Assembly: GCA_903957805.1 (NCBI GenBank)
Contig: CAJBQQ010000312.1
Span: 1-10,112, forward strand
Direction: 5' to 3'
DNA from: an uncultured Pseudomonadota bacterium
GTDB lineage: Bacteria > Pseudomonadota > Gammaproteobacteria > Burkholderiales > Nitrosomonadaceae
Length of the DNA stretch: 10,112 bases
The notes below the pieces were generated by a model. That model worked only from the letters and a program-made list of their open reading frames with translations. It was not told the origin of the DNA and did no database searches. Of this stretch, positions 1 through 5,941 are shown in pieces. Each line of letters starts with the position of its first letter. Position 1 is the first letter of the stretch. A program made the position numbers and the translations under genes.

Positions 1-81
1 CAAAAAGGATTAAATCCACCCATCACACGTCAATCAGGAGTGACCCCAGTTATGAGCGGTCGCAGTCAATATGAGTCTTAA
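1..81 (+). CDS. 3' end of an upstream gene (partial, unidentified)
   Basis: The frame is open from the left edge of the window to a TAA at 79-81 and encodes about 26 residues ending MSGRSQYES. It overlaps the start of the reductase gene by 11 bp, the kind of overlap seen between translationally coupled genes. That would also explain why the reductase start at 71 has no strong Shine-Dalgarno sequence. The alternative is chance: a 27-codon open stretch is not rare, and an ATG at 52 behind AGGAG (36-40, rather far upstream) could instead start a 9-codon leader peptide. I do not recognise the family. Confidence 0.4.
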   Translation, partial: QKGLNPPITRQSGVTPVMSGRSQYES

Positions 82-1054
82 AATTCTGGTTGTTGGTGCC
101 GGTGCCACCGGTGGTTATTTCGGCGGACAACTCGCACAGGCATCCCACAATGGCCTCACCGATACTGAGGTGACCTTTCTTGTCCGCCCCAAACGTGCAG
201 ACATCCTCAAAGAAAACGGACTCAGGATTGAGAGCTCAGAAGGTAGCATTACGCTCCCAGTGAAGACCGTGCAGCATACGGAACTAACATGGGAGTACGA
301 CCTAGTACTCCTTGCCTGCAAGGCCTATGACCTTGAGTCGGCAATACTATCGTTCTATCCTGCGATCGGACCCAATACCCTGATTCTACCGATACTCAAT
401 GGCTTGGCACATCTTGATCGCCTTGATGCTGAGTTTGGGGTGACGCGCGTACTGGGTGGATGCTGCCACCTGAATGGCGTCCTCACACCTGAAGGAGTGA
501 TAAAACTACTGAGCGAACTGCATGGGATCACTTTCGGGTTACGCGCAGGCAATGCGGCGCATGCAAGGGCTGTGCTCAATCAACTGCAATCGGCGTTCGA
601 GCAGACCCCAGTCCGGGTACAACATTCCGAAACCGTATTACAAGGAGTCTGGGAGAAGTATGCCTTTCTCGCGGCCTTTGCTGCCATGACCTGTCTGATG
701 AGATCTTCTGTGGGTGACATCATCTCGACCACGGATGGCAAGCCTTTAATGTTGCGATTATTAGCTGAATGCGAAGCCGCGGCGCAACATGCTGGTTATC
801 CACTCCGTACCAGTGTCATCGAACACAACAAAAAAATACTGACCGACAAAAACTCAATCATGACCTCTTCGATGTTACGAGACCTTGAGTCTGGCGGTCG
901 AACTGAGGGGGGTCACATCATCAATGATATGCGCCAGCGTGTCCTCGCATCCGGAAGTGATGCGACACTCCTCACACTGGCTTGGACACATCTGCAGGCC
1001 AGAGAAGCACGTCTAGCCCGTGAAAGGAAAGAATCGACGAAAAAAATTCTCTGA
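71..1054 (+). CDS. panE: 2-dehydropantoate 2-reductase (ketopantoate reductase) family protein
   Basis: A 327-residue cytoplasmic NADPH-dependent reductase of the PanE/ApbA family, whose classical member reduces 2-dehydropantoate to pantoate in pantothenate and coenzyme A synthesis. A Rossmann dinucleotide-binding loop GAGATGG is at residues 9-15. The LNG at 109-111 corresponds to the conserved asparagine-glycine of the family. WEK at 194-196 carries the expected catalytic lysine (K196), and TEGGH at 278-282 carries the conserved acidic residue near the substrate. Length is normal to slightly long (E. coli PanE is about 300). The start is the first ATG that keeps the Rossmann strand at the N-terminus; ribosome binding is weak, suggesting coupling to the upstream frame. 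Many genomes carry several paralogs acting on other 2-oxo acids, so the exact substrate is uncertain; the symbol is family-level. Its last 59 codons recur as a decayed copy at 4548-4721. Confidence 0.88.
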   Translation: MSLKILVVGAGATGGYFGGQLAQASHNGLTDTEVTFLVRPKRADILKENGLRIESSEGSITLPVKTVQHTELTWEYDLVLLACKAYDLESAILSFYPAIGPNTLILPILNGLAHLDRLDAEFGVTRVLGGCCHLNGVLTPEGVIKLLSELHGITFGLRAGNAAHARAVLNQLQSAFEQTPVRVQHSETVLQGVWEKYAFLAAFAAMTCLMRSSVGDIISTTDGKPLMLRLLAECEAAAQHAGYPLRTSVIEHNKKILTDKNSIMTSSMLRDLESGGRTEGGHIINDMRQRVLASGSDATLLTLAWTHLQAREARLARERKESTKKIL

Positions 1055-1198
1055 CCAAGTCCTTGCTATCAATCTCCGTCCCCTGACTGACGAATTCAAC
1101 CTAAGAACCTGAGTTAAGCATATCCATTGCTCTGACTTGTAATCAGCCTGACACTCGGCGAAGCATAAAAGAAAGTCGATTTTACAAGAATAGAATCC

Positions 1199-1870
1199 TC
1201 AAAGTATCAATTTATGGTTGAGAGCCCATCTTGCAAATGAATCACTGGAAAACTGATTTAATGCCTCACCCTCATCTACTATTGCTGCTAAATTTCCCTG
1301 TGCTGGAGTTGGAATGAAGGAACGAAGAATCTCAACAATTTCTCCACGTTGATTCATCACGCATCTACGAATAAGCGCATCCCACTCATGGCCATCTAAA
1401 GGCGCCTCACTGGCTGGACCAGGCCGACGCACGTAATAAACCTTATTCTTAATAGTTTCTTTGGGTGTTTCACTACAACTGCGAACTGGAACTTTTGAAC
1501 GCCCAGGGGCACGAATTACTGGAAATTCCTCCCCAGACTTGGGGTGCCTTTGGAATGTTACGTGAGCATGAAATGGGTGTTCTGCATATTTATTAATGAT
1601 TGCATTTACCTCATCAGTACCAAACTGATTGAGACTTTGTGGGCGACCCCTCCCTGGCGACAGCACACCAGTAGAATCTTCAGTGAATCAAATAACCAAG
1701 AATCCCCCACCATGATTTTCAAGAGCTATCAAAGTTTTTGCAATGGTACCCTTAGATTCAACATCATCCATATCTAGCCAATCTTTGGCTTCAATATCAA
1801 GCGTTTCCATTGGGCTAATTAGCCAATCCTCAAATTGAGAATTAATGTCCCTATTTAATAAATGGCTCAT
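1199..1870 (-). pseudogene. AlbA_2 (Schlafen-type) domain protein, interrupted by an in-frame TGA
   Basis: The frame starts at an ATG (1870-1868) behind a good GAAGGAAG ribosome site and encodes about 223 codons, but codon 61 is TGA (1690-1688). Reading through in the same frame gives HGGGFLVI, stop, FTEDSTG. Family members have a glycine here (a pattern like GGxxLIGxxED), so one change from GGA to TGA explains the stop. The N-terminal part matches the AlbA_2 domain (PF04326): an E-K motif around residues 27-29, a helix with KTLIALENHGGG at about 45-56, then the strand and turn. AlbA_2 proteins are putative nucleic-acid-binding regulators or ATPases, often in mobile and defence regions. Many relatives are longer (about 400 residues), so the C-terminal part may also be lost. 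A GTG at 1666 could restart translation but would miss the domain core. It lies 50 bp downstream of tumA on the same strand. Confidence 0.75.
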
Positions 1871-1920
1871 CTACTTCCTTCGGAAGAGGTAAATTATTGG
1901 CGCCCACTTCAGCAATCGAA

Positions 1921-2295
1921 TTAACCCAAGGTTGCAATCATCTCTATTTTTGGCGCAACCGTTCTGACTAGCTTTTCAACTCCGTGCCCAGGATTCGATC
2001 TCTTTTGCGAAACAAGTAATCCCAATTTCTCCAAGAGTCCAATATCCTTGGTAATGGCAGAGCGCTCACGATGCAACTTGACCGTTAGTTGGGTAATCGT
2101 TTTAGGCTCATCCATCACCTCTAACATAAGGCGCCTGCGCGCTTCTGAGAGGACCATGAACATCTCTTGAGGATCTTCAAATGAGAAAGTGGCTGACTTC
2201 TTAAATGATTCACCACGATCTGCTTTTTGCGCAGCTTTGCGCGCACGATCAAAGAAGCCCTCAACCTTATCAGTGCGAATAATTACTTTTGTCAT
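1921..2295 (-). CDS. tumA: TumA-like antitoxin, winged-helix DNA-binding protein (HVO_A0114-type)
   Basis: A 124-residue protein whose second half (about 45-115) reads as a winged helix-turn-helix of the MarR/ArsR kind: SEARRRLMLEV, then TITQLTVKL, a recognition helix around HRERSAITKDIGLLEKLGL, and a basic wing ending in VEKLVRTV. Proteins annotated as HVO_A0114-family putative DNA-binding proteins have this form and occur next to TumE-type toxins. The N-terminal 40 residues are charged and probably contact the toxin. The ATG overlaps the toxin stop as ATGA (2295-2292), and GGTGA lies about 7 nt upstream, so the two are translated as a unit. The order is toxin first, antitoxin second. The likely job is to neutralise TumE and repress the operon. 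The family call rests on motif memory and context, not on a search. Confidence 0.7.
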   Translation of the reverse strand: MTKVIIRTDKVEGFFDRARKAAQKADRGESFKKSATFSFEDPQEMFMVLSEARRRLMLEVMDEPKTITQLTVKLHRERSAITKDIGLLEKLGLLVSQKRSNPGHGVEKLVRTVAPKIEMIATLG

Positions 2296-2669
2296 TTCTT
2301 CACCTTTTTTAATCCTTTAATAATTTCTTGCCATTCTTTCTGAAACTGCTCTAGAGTTTGCTCATAACTCTCAAATTCGACAGGGGCTACTTTGCCCATA
2401 TAGTGCCTGTGGTGATAATCATGCGCATTATCAAATCCCAACACCCGCCCGTTATCTTTCTGACAAATCAGTGGATTGATATAAGCCAGGTTGTATCGTG
2501 TTACTACCGTCTTGCCATCTTGAACGTAACCCCAAACCTCGAAACTTAAAATCCCACCGCCCTGACTTGTCTTTAGCTTGAAGGTTTCCCTCTCTAGCTG
2601 AACTTCGATCTTTGGCCTAGATTTTTTAGTCATCTTCCATATTCTACCAGATATGCCCTGAAATTGCAT
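2292..2669 (-). CDS. tumE: TumE-type toxin (DUF6516 family)
   Basis: A protein of 125 residues, or 113 if it starts at M13 (2633). The diagnostic stretch is LGFDNAHDYHHRHYMG at residues 77-92: DUF6516/TumE proteins carry a D-N-x-H...H-H/R-H block at this place after a beta-rich N-terminal half (here 20-76, with WGY, TRYNLAYINP). The C-terminus is a helix rich in K and E (103-125). The histidine/aspartate cluster suggests a metal- or nucleic-acid-directed catalytic site, but I do not claim a reaction. The cognate antitoxin follows with a 4-bp overlap. The start is unclear: ATG 2669 has only AGG very close upstream, while ATG 2633 has GGAAG directly adjacent. It lies 151 bp downstream of hipA, beyond a terminator, so it probably has its own promoter. 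Confidence 0.72.
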   Translation of the reverse strand: MQFQGISGRIWKMTKKSRPKIEVQLERETFKLKTSQGGGILSFEVWGYVQDGKTVVTRYNLAYINPLICQKDNGRVLGFDNAHDYHHRHYMGKVAPVEFESYEQTLEQFQKEWQEIIKGLKKVKK

Positions 2670-2698
2670 ACCTGAATTTTTGAAGGGTGATACATGGC

Positions 2699-2712
2699 AT
2701 TAGCAAGCTAAT
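2699..2712. promoter_or_regulatory. Palindrome upstream of tumE-tumA, candidate operator
   Basis: ATTAGC and GCTAAT form a perfect 6-2-6 inverted repeat 30 bp upstream of the longer tumE start. ATGGC (2694-2698) and GCCAT (2723-2727) flank it as an outer, looser inverted pair. The place and symmetry suit a binding site for the winged-helix antitoxin TumA. I could not assign a convincing -35/-10 pair here, so the call is tentative. Confidence 0.4.
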
Positions 2713-2794
2713 CGTCTTGTAAGCCATATCCCATACAGGCCTGGCCCAAAGTAGAAAATCTGAATCAGAAGTTATTTGAAGTTCAGAACAATTT

Positions 2795-2818
2795 TAAAAA
2801 AGCGTGGACACGCTCTTT
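2795..2818 (-). terminator. Rho-independent terminator of the first hipBA operon
   Basis: On the minus strand, an AGCGT / ACGCT stem (arms 2814-2810 and 2805-2801) closes a 4-nt GTCC loop, is extended by a G-U and A-U pairs, and is followed by a run of T residues (2801-2796). It begins only a few bases after the hipA stop codon (2823-2821), so it would end hipB-hipA transcription and separate it from tumE-tumA. Confidence 0.7.
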
Positions 2819-2820
2819 GT

Positions 2821-4059
2821 CTAAGTCAAAAAGGCCGCTCTCATTAATTCAATATCGCCTCTTGGGATAGCCAAGTGTTTTGCAGCATCCTCCCATTGGC
2901 GAGTGACCGCCACGACTTCGCCCGCAATCTGGGCCGCTTGATCTGTGCTTAATTCATAATACTGAGCAGTTGCAATGACATTGTCCAGATTGGCGCGATT
3001 ATCGCCAATATCTAAATTGAGGGCATGCTCCGTTTTATCGATATTCGGGTTCAGATCAAAAGCAGGAGAGAGACGCCAACCGCCTGGCAGCAGAATAAAG
3101 CCATGATTTCTTAAGTGATCATCTCGATTGCTGATTGCCACATTGAAAACCACCCTGCGAAACAGTTGCGCCAAATCGTCCTTAATCGAACCTGCGGCCC
3201 CTCGGGTCATGATGAACTGAGCGATATCGAGGTAACTAGCATCATCACTAGATTCTTGTTTGAGCATGGTCATAGCAGACGCATAATGAGTCCGCTGGCC
3301 ATCAATACGATCAAACCGCTTAACAGCAAAGGTTCTATAGTAACTACCCAGCTTGAGTAACTTTGCTTGCGGCATTCGGATATCGGCACGAACTGCCAGC
3401 TGGTGGGCCAACATCTCCCACGCGCCCATGTCTCGGTCATCATCTTTTGCCGGGAATTTAGCAATCCAAAATGATCCGTCCTCTTGTGTGAAGTTCGCTT
3501 TTGGCCTTGCGCCACCCAAGGATGCGCCTGGGGCAACCAAGACTCGAAGCCACCTTCTTAAGCTATCCAAGTCAGCTATATTTTTATCGCTTAGTTGCCT
3601 GGCAACATTCTCCAGCTCAGCCAACTGAGTTACAGGGGGAGCAGACAGCTCATGCGACGCTAAAAATATATCGGCGTTAGGATACTTAAATCTCAGTGCG
3701 CCTTGTCTGGTTTGATCTTGGACGCCAATGAGATAGTCCCACGCATATAGCGTACGAGCCTGACGCCCTTCGTCTTTGGCTTCCATTGCCTCCCTTCGCT
3801 TCATTAAGGTTTGCCCCCAACGATCTGGCGAAGAATCTAGGAAAATACCAAAATTGCCTTGAGTAGGATTGGGATGAAAGACGGCGTTATCTAAAGATAA
3901 ATCAGGGTCAATATCGAAACGTTGTGGGTGGGATAGCCAAGCATCGTCGTAATTAAAGCGGACATTACCTCTGTCGTGCTTTAAATAGCCAACTTTGACA
4001 GGCTCTTTATCAATAAAGCTCACATCAATCCATACCTCTAAATCAAGACTGGCCATCAT
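2821..4059 (-). CDS. hipA: HipA-family toxin, serine/threonine kinase (first module)
   Basis: A 412-residue HipA-type kinase. Relatives in E. coli phosphorylate glutamyl-tRNA synthetase and halt translation, causing dormancy; the target here is not known. Seen in order: an N-terminal domain with FGIFLDSSPDRWG (70-82), the HipA glycine-rich loop GASLGGARPK (178-187), the ATP-binding strand lysine in WIAKF (K201), the catalytic loop NRDDHLRNHGF (311-321), and the metal-binding SPAFDLNP (331-338, D335). All key kinase positions are present, so it is probably active. Length is close to the usual 400-440. Two tandem ATG codons start it (4059 and 4056); AAGGA lies 3 or 6 nt away, favouring the second slightly. 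It overlaps the 3' end of hipB by 17 bp, typical of coupled antitoxin-toxin pairs. Confidence 0.9.
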   Translation of the reverse strand: MMASLDLEVWIDVSFIDKEPVKVGYLKHDRGNVRFNYDDAWLSHPQRFDIDPDLSLDNAVFHPNPTQGNFGIFLDSSPDRWGQTLMKRREAMEAKDEGRQARTLYAWDYLIGVQDQTRQGALRFKYPNADIFLASHELSAPPVTQLAELENVARQLSDKNIADLDSLRRWLRVLVAPGASLGGARPKANFTQEDGSFWIAKFPAKDDDRDMGAWEMLAHQLAVRADIRMPQAKLLKLGSYYRTFAVKRFDRIDGQRTHYASAMTMLKQESSDDASYLDIAQFIMTRGAAGSIKDDLAQLFRRVVFNVAISNRDDHLRNHGFILLPGGWRLSPAFDLNPNIDKTEHALNLDIGDNRANLDNVIATAQYYELSTDQAAQIAGEVVAVTRQWEDAAKHLAIPRGDIELMRAAFLT

Positions 4060-4357
4060 GTTTCCTTGCTTTAGATAACTCTAAATCCTGTAGACGACGT
4101 CCAAGCAAGTCATCCTTAGCAAGAAAATTAAAATCGTCTTGAAGCTGTAATGCCGCCATGATTCTGAGATAGGTACCCATCGCCACCGCAGGAAAGCCTT
4201 TTTCTGCACGATGCAATGTCATCCTAGAAATAGAAGACCGCTCAGCCAATGCTTCTGCCGATATACCCCTACGCAAACGGGCGAGCCTAATCCGCTCTCC
4301 TAGGGCAGCTAGGATCTTCTGCTCCGAAGGAAAGATGGGTTGAGATTTGCTTGGCAT
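4043..4357 (-). CDS. hipB: HipB-like antitoxin, XRE-family helix-turn-helix (first module)
   Basis: A 104-residue protein with a Cro/C1-type helix-turn-helix at about residues 18-75: GERIRLARLRRGISAEALAERSSISRMTLHRAEKG contains the scaffold helix, the A-LAERSSIS turn and the TLHRAEKG recognition helix. The C-terminal LGRRLQDLELSKARK (85-99) is a short charged tail like that of other HipB proteins, which bind and inhibit HipA and repress the operon. It is first in the operon and overlaps hipA by 17 bp. A perfect TATAAT lies just 7 bp upstream of the ATG, so the transcript may be leaderless. No other start codon is available before the helix-turn-helix. Confidence 0.87.
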   Translation of the reverse strand: MPSKSQPIFPSEQKILAALGERIRLARLRRGISAEALAERSSISRMTLHRAEKGFPAVAMGTYLRIMAALQLQDDFNFLAKDDLLGRRLQDLELSKARKHDGQS

Positions 4358-4394
4358 GTATCACATTATACACAAACATCACTATAATTGACTA
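4358..4394 (-). promoter_or_regulatory. hipBA promoter (first module) with repeated half-sites
   Basis: On the minus strand, a consensus TATAAT (4370-4365) is preceded after 18 bp by TAGTCA (4394-4389, 4 of 6 to the -35 consensus). Transcription would begin at or one base before the hipB ATG. The plus strand carries ATCACATTATA (4360-4370) and ATCACTATA (4378-4386), a direct repeat covering the -10 and spacer, which could be the sites HipB uses to repress. Confidence 0.6.
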
Positions 4395-4547
4395 TTTTGG
4401 ATGACATAAAGCTAGCAATTAGTTGCCCACTGGCTGTCGTCAAGTAGCTTCAATTTCCCCAAAATACCCACTCAATGTCGTTTTGTATCCTGAGTCTGGT
4501 GTACTTGCACCGTCAACGGACCAACCCGCGTGTAGACCGATTCAGTG

Positions 4548-4721
4548 TTGAGAGATCTTGAGTCTGGCGAGAGACCTGAGGGGGCGCACATCTGTAATGA
4601 TATGCGCCCCCTCAGGTCCTGGAGTAATGCGACGCTCCTCACGTTGACTTGAACACATCTACAAGCCCGAGAAGCAAGTCTAGGCCGTGAATGAAAAGAA
4701 GCGGCAAAAAAAAGTCTCTGA
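4548..4721 (+). pseudogene. Decayed second copy of the 3' end of the ketopantoate-reductase-family gene
   Basis: This 58-codon stretch matches the last 59 codons plus stop of the gene at 71-1054 (875-1054) in frame. Shared blocks include LRDLESG, HI-NDMR, ATLLTL, THLQAREA and the final KK-L-stop. It lacks two codons and has two in-frame TGA codons, at 4650-4652 (where the intact copy has TGG, Trp) and 4692-4694 (where the intact copy has AGG, Arg). Similarity ends near 4540 on the left and fades soon after the stop on the right. Most differences are synonymous or conservative, so it was once a real coding end. It is in the same orientation as the intact gene, 3.67 kb away, with the hip/tum/AlbA block between them. 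It could be a displaced original gene end or the rest of a tandem paralog. Confidence 0.85.
4573..4618. repeat. Perfect 16-bp inverted repeat (hairpin) inside the decayed reductase copy
   Basis: GACCTGAGGGGGCGCA (4573-4588) and TGCGCCCCCTCAGGTC (4603-4618) are exact reverse complements around a 14-nt centre; after one mismatch three more pairs form inside. No T run follows, so it is a poor terminator. The intact gene copy has only a weak version of the symmetry, so it arose after the copies separated. Confidence 0.85.
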
Positions 4722-4841
4722 CCTAGACTTTTCAGTCCCAGGCCAATGACATTAAAAATTCTAATGATTAATCCAATCAATCACCTTGAGTCCCGAGATT
4801 CTGAACACTTTCACCCAATCCATCTGGCAACAGACTGCCGC

Positions 4842-4886
4842 TTGATTAATTTCAGGAAAAGTCGTAAAGTAAGGATTCCTTACTTT
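4842..4886 (+). promoter_or_regulatory. Promoter and palindromic operator of the AbrB-PIN module
   Basis: TTGATT (4842-4847) and TAAAGT (4865-4870) are spaced by 17 bp and fit a sigma-70 promoter. A perfect palindrome, AAAGTAAGGA (4866-4875), one central T, then TCCTTACTTT (4877-4886), covers the -10 box and the expected start of transcription. It ends 19 bp before the antitoxin ATG. This is where an AbrB-type antitoxin would bind to repress its own operon. Confidence 0.7.
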
Positions 4887-4905
4887 GATAAACCTGGGAC
4901 TTATC

Positions 4906-5151
4906 ATGCTCGCTAAAATAACATCCAAGAATCAACTCACCCTACCCAAGAGCATCACTGCTGCCGTTGGCCCAGCGGAATACTTTGACGTGGAAACTCG
5001 TAACGGCCAAATCGTTCTTACCCCGGTACGCATCCAGCGTGGTGATGCAGTCCGTGCCAAGCTGGCAGAACTTGATCTAAGTGAACAAGATATTGCCGAT
5101 GCGGTTTCCTGGGCGCGCAAAACCCCTGCAGCCAAGCAGTCGGGCAAGTAA
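4906..5151 (+). CDS. AbrB/MazE-type antitoxin of a PIN toxin
   Basis: An 81-residue protein. Residues 3-42 form a SpoVT/AbrB swapped-hairpin DNA-binding domain (AKITSKNQLTLPKSI, then YFDVETRNGQIVLTPV). Residues 45-73 form an acidic helical tail (DAVRAKLAELDLSEQDIADAVSWAR) of the kind that wraps and blocks PIN toxins. I start at ATG 4906 because the family begins with this short lead into the ITSKNQ strand. The in-frame TTG at 4885 would place the start inside the operator palindrome. GGGA lies about 8 nt upstream. The stop overlaps the toxin start by one base (TAATG). The protein most likely neutralises the toxin and represses the operon through the palindrome at 4866-4886. Confidence 0.87.
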   Translation: MLAKITSKNQLTLPKSITAAVGPAEYFDVETRNGQIVLTPVRIQRGDAVRAKLAELDLSEQDIADAVSWARKTPAAKQSGK

Positions 5152-5585
5152 TGCCGCGTTCAAAATATAATCCCCGCGTAGTCATCGACACCAACCTGGT
5201 GCTATCCGCACTGGTATTTGCGCAAGGCCGGTTATCACCGCTACGCCTGGCGTGGCAGGATTCCCTTTGCAAGCCTCTGCTATCAAGTGTGACTGCCGCC
5301 GAGTTGATACGTGTGCTGGCCTACCCAAAGTTCAAGCTCTCTGCGGTAGAACAGCAAGAGTTGTTGGCCGACTATCTACCTTATTGCGCCACTGTGCGTA
5401 TGCCCGCCAAGCCACCCGCAACGCCTGAATGCCGCGACACACTTGACCTACCGTTTCTGCAACTCGCCGTTGCCGGCAAGGCAGATTATCTGGTGACTGG
5501 AGACCAAGATCTACTGGTCCTCGCCGGCCAATCTGCCTGTCCCATCATTACTGCCGATCAATTCATTAAAACGCTCAATCCGTAA
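5151..5585 (+). CDS. PIN-domain toxin, putative endoribonuclease (TIGR00305-type)
   Basis: A 144-residue PIN-domain protein of the putative TA toxin component family. Acidic metal-binding residues are seen at the expected places: D13 in VVIDTNLVLSAL, E51 in TAAELIRVL, D99 in CRDTLDLPFLQLA, and D118/D120 in YLVTGDQDLL. PIN toxins cut RNA using magnesium held by these carboxylates; VapC members cut tRNA or rRNA, but the target here cannot be read from sequence. Length is normal and all catalytic residues are kept, so it is probably active. It starts at the ATG that overlaps the antitoxin stop, which gives tight translational coupling. It is VapC-like in function, but the C-terminal pattern fits the TIGR00305 branch rather than classical VapC. 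Confidence 0.88.
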   Translation: MPRSKYNPRVVIDTNLVLSALVFAQGRLSPLRLAWQDSLCKPLLSSVTAAELIRVLAYPKFKLSAVEQQELLADYLPYCATVRMPAKPPATPECRDTLDLPFLQLAVAGKADYLVTGDQDLLVLAGQSACPIITADQFIKTLNP

Positions 5586-5872
5586 CCACCAACGGTATCA
5601 ATGGCAGACTCTGGAACCTCCCCAACGTCTTCAAGGATAATGGCATTACCCATCTTGCCGATGGTTTTCATGCATAACGATCCAGATTGCTCCAGACCTA
5701 AAGTCCGGATGGTTACACATTCCAATGGTGGTCAAATCTTTTTGGGCTTCACGCGTGCAATACCAGGAGAGTTGACTGGGGGACATGTGACCCCAAGGGG
5801 GTCATCCCTGTCCATGTATGCACTACCCCCTACCTTACACCAAACCAAACCAGCACTAATCTCGCTGATTAT
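5586..5872 (+). other. Intergenic stretch with a stem-loop and a possible coding scrap
   Basis: No intact gene is supported here. Just after the PIN stop, one frame (5582-5674, stop 5675-5677) reads through a protein-like stretch, NGRLWNLPNVFKDNGITHLADG, cut here by family-neutral judgement: I do not recognise it and it has no start codon. It may be the remnant of a gene cut by the PIN module or may be chance. At 5781-5813 a stem-loop forms from TGACCCC/GGGGTCA with a 3-nt loop and an outer GGACA/TGTCC pair; without a T tract it is at best a weak terminator for the PIN operon. Confidence 0.35.
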
Positions 5873-5941
5873 TGACATTTATGTTAGCTTTATATAACAT
5901 TACTTAATCAATTTATAGTAAATGTTAGCTATTAATAACAT
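5873..5941 (+). promoter_or_regulatory. Promoter and paired operators of the second hipBA module
   Basis: A consensus TTGACA (5873-5878) is followed after 16 bp by TAACAT (5895-5900, 4 of 6 to the -10 consensus). Two near-identical 20-bp palindromes are present: ATGTTAGCTTTATATAACAT (5881-5900) and ATGTTAGCTATTAATAACAT (5922-5941), both ATGTTA-N8-TAACAT. The first covers the spacer and -10; the second starts with the hipB ATG itself. The 6-N8-6 form resembles the known E. coli HipB site (TATCC-N8-GGATA). Confidence 0.78.

Noticed and set aside
1199..1690. TGA read as an amino acid (recoding) in the AlbA_2 gene
   Set aside because: TGA is used as a normal stop by intact genes here, for example tumE and hipB on the same strand, and the replaced residue is an ordinary glycine. 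No selenocysteine-type context is evident.
4573..4618. Strong hairpin as a transcription terminator
   Set aside because: Neither side has a T run, and it lies inside a former coding sequence rather than after a gene.
4472..4780. 102-codon open frame on the minus strand
   Set aside because: It is antisense to the decayed reductase 3' end, which explains the sequence better in the other direction.
5601..5897. 98-codon open frame on the plus strand
   Set aside because: No ribosome site, unconvincing composition, and it runs through the stem-loop and into the promoter and operator of the second hipBA module.
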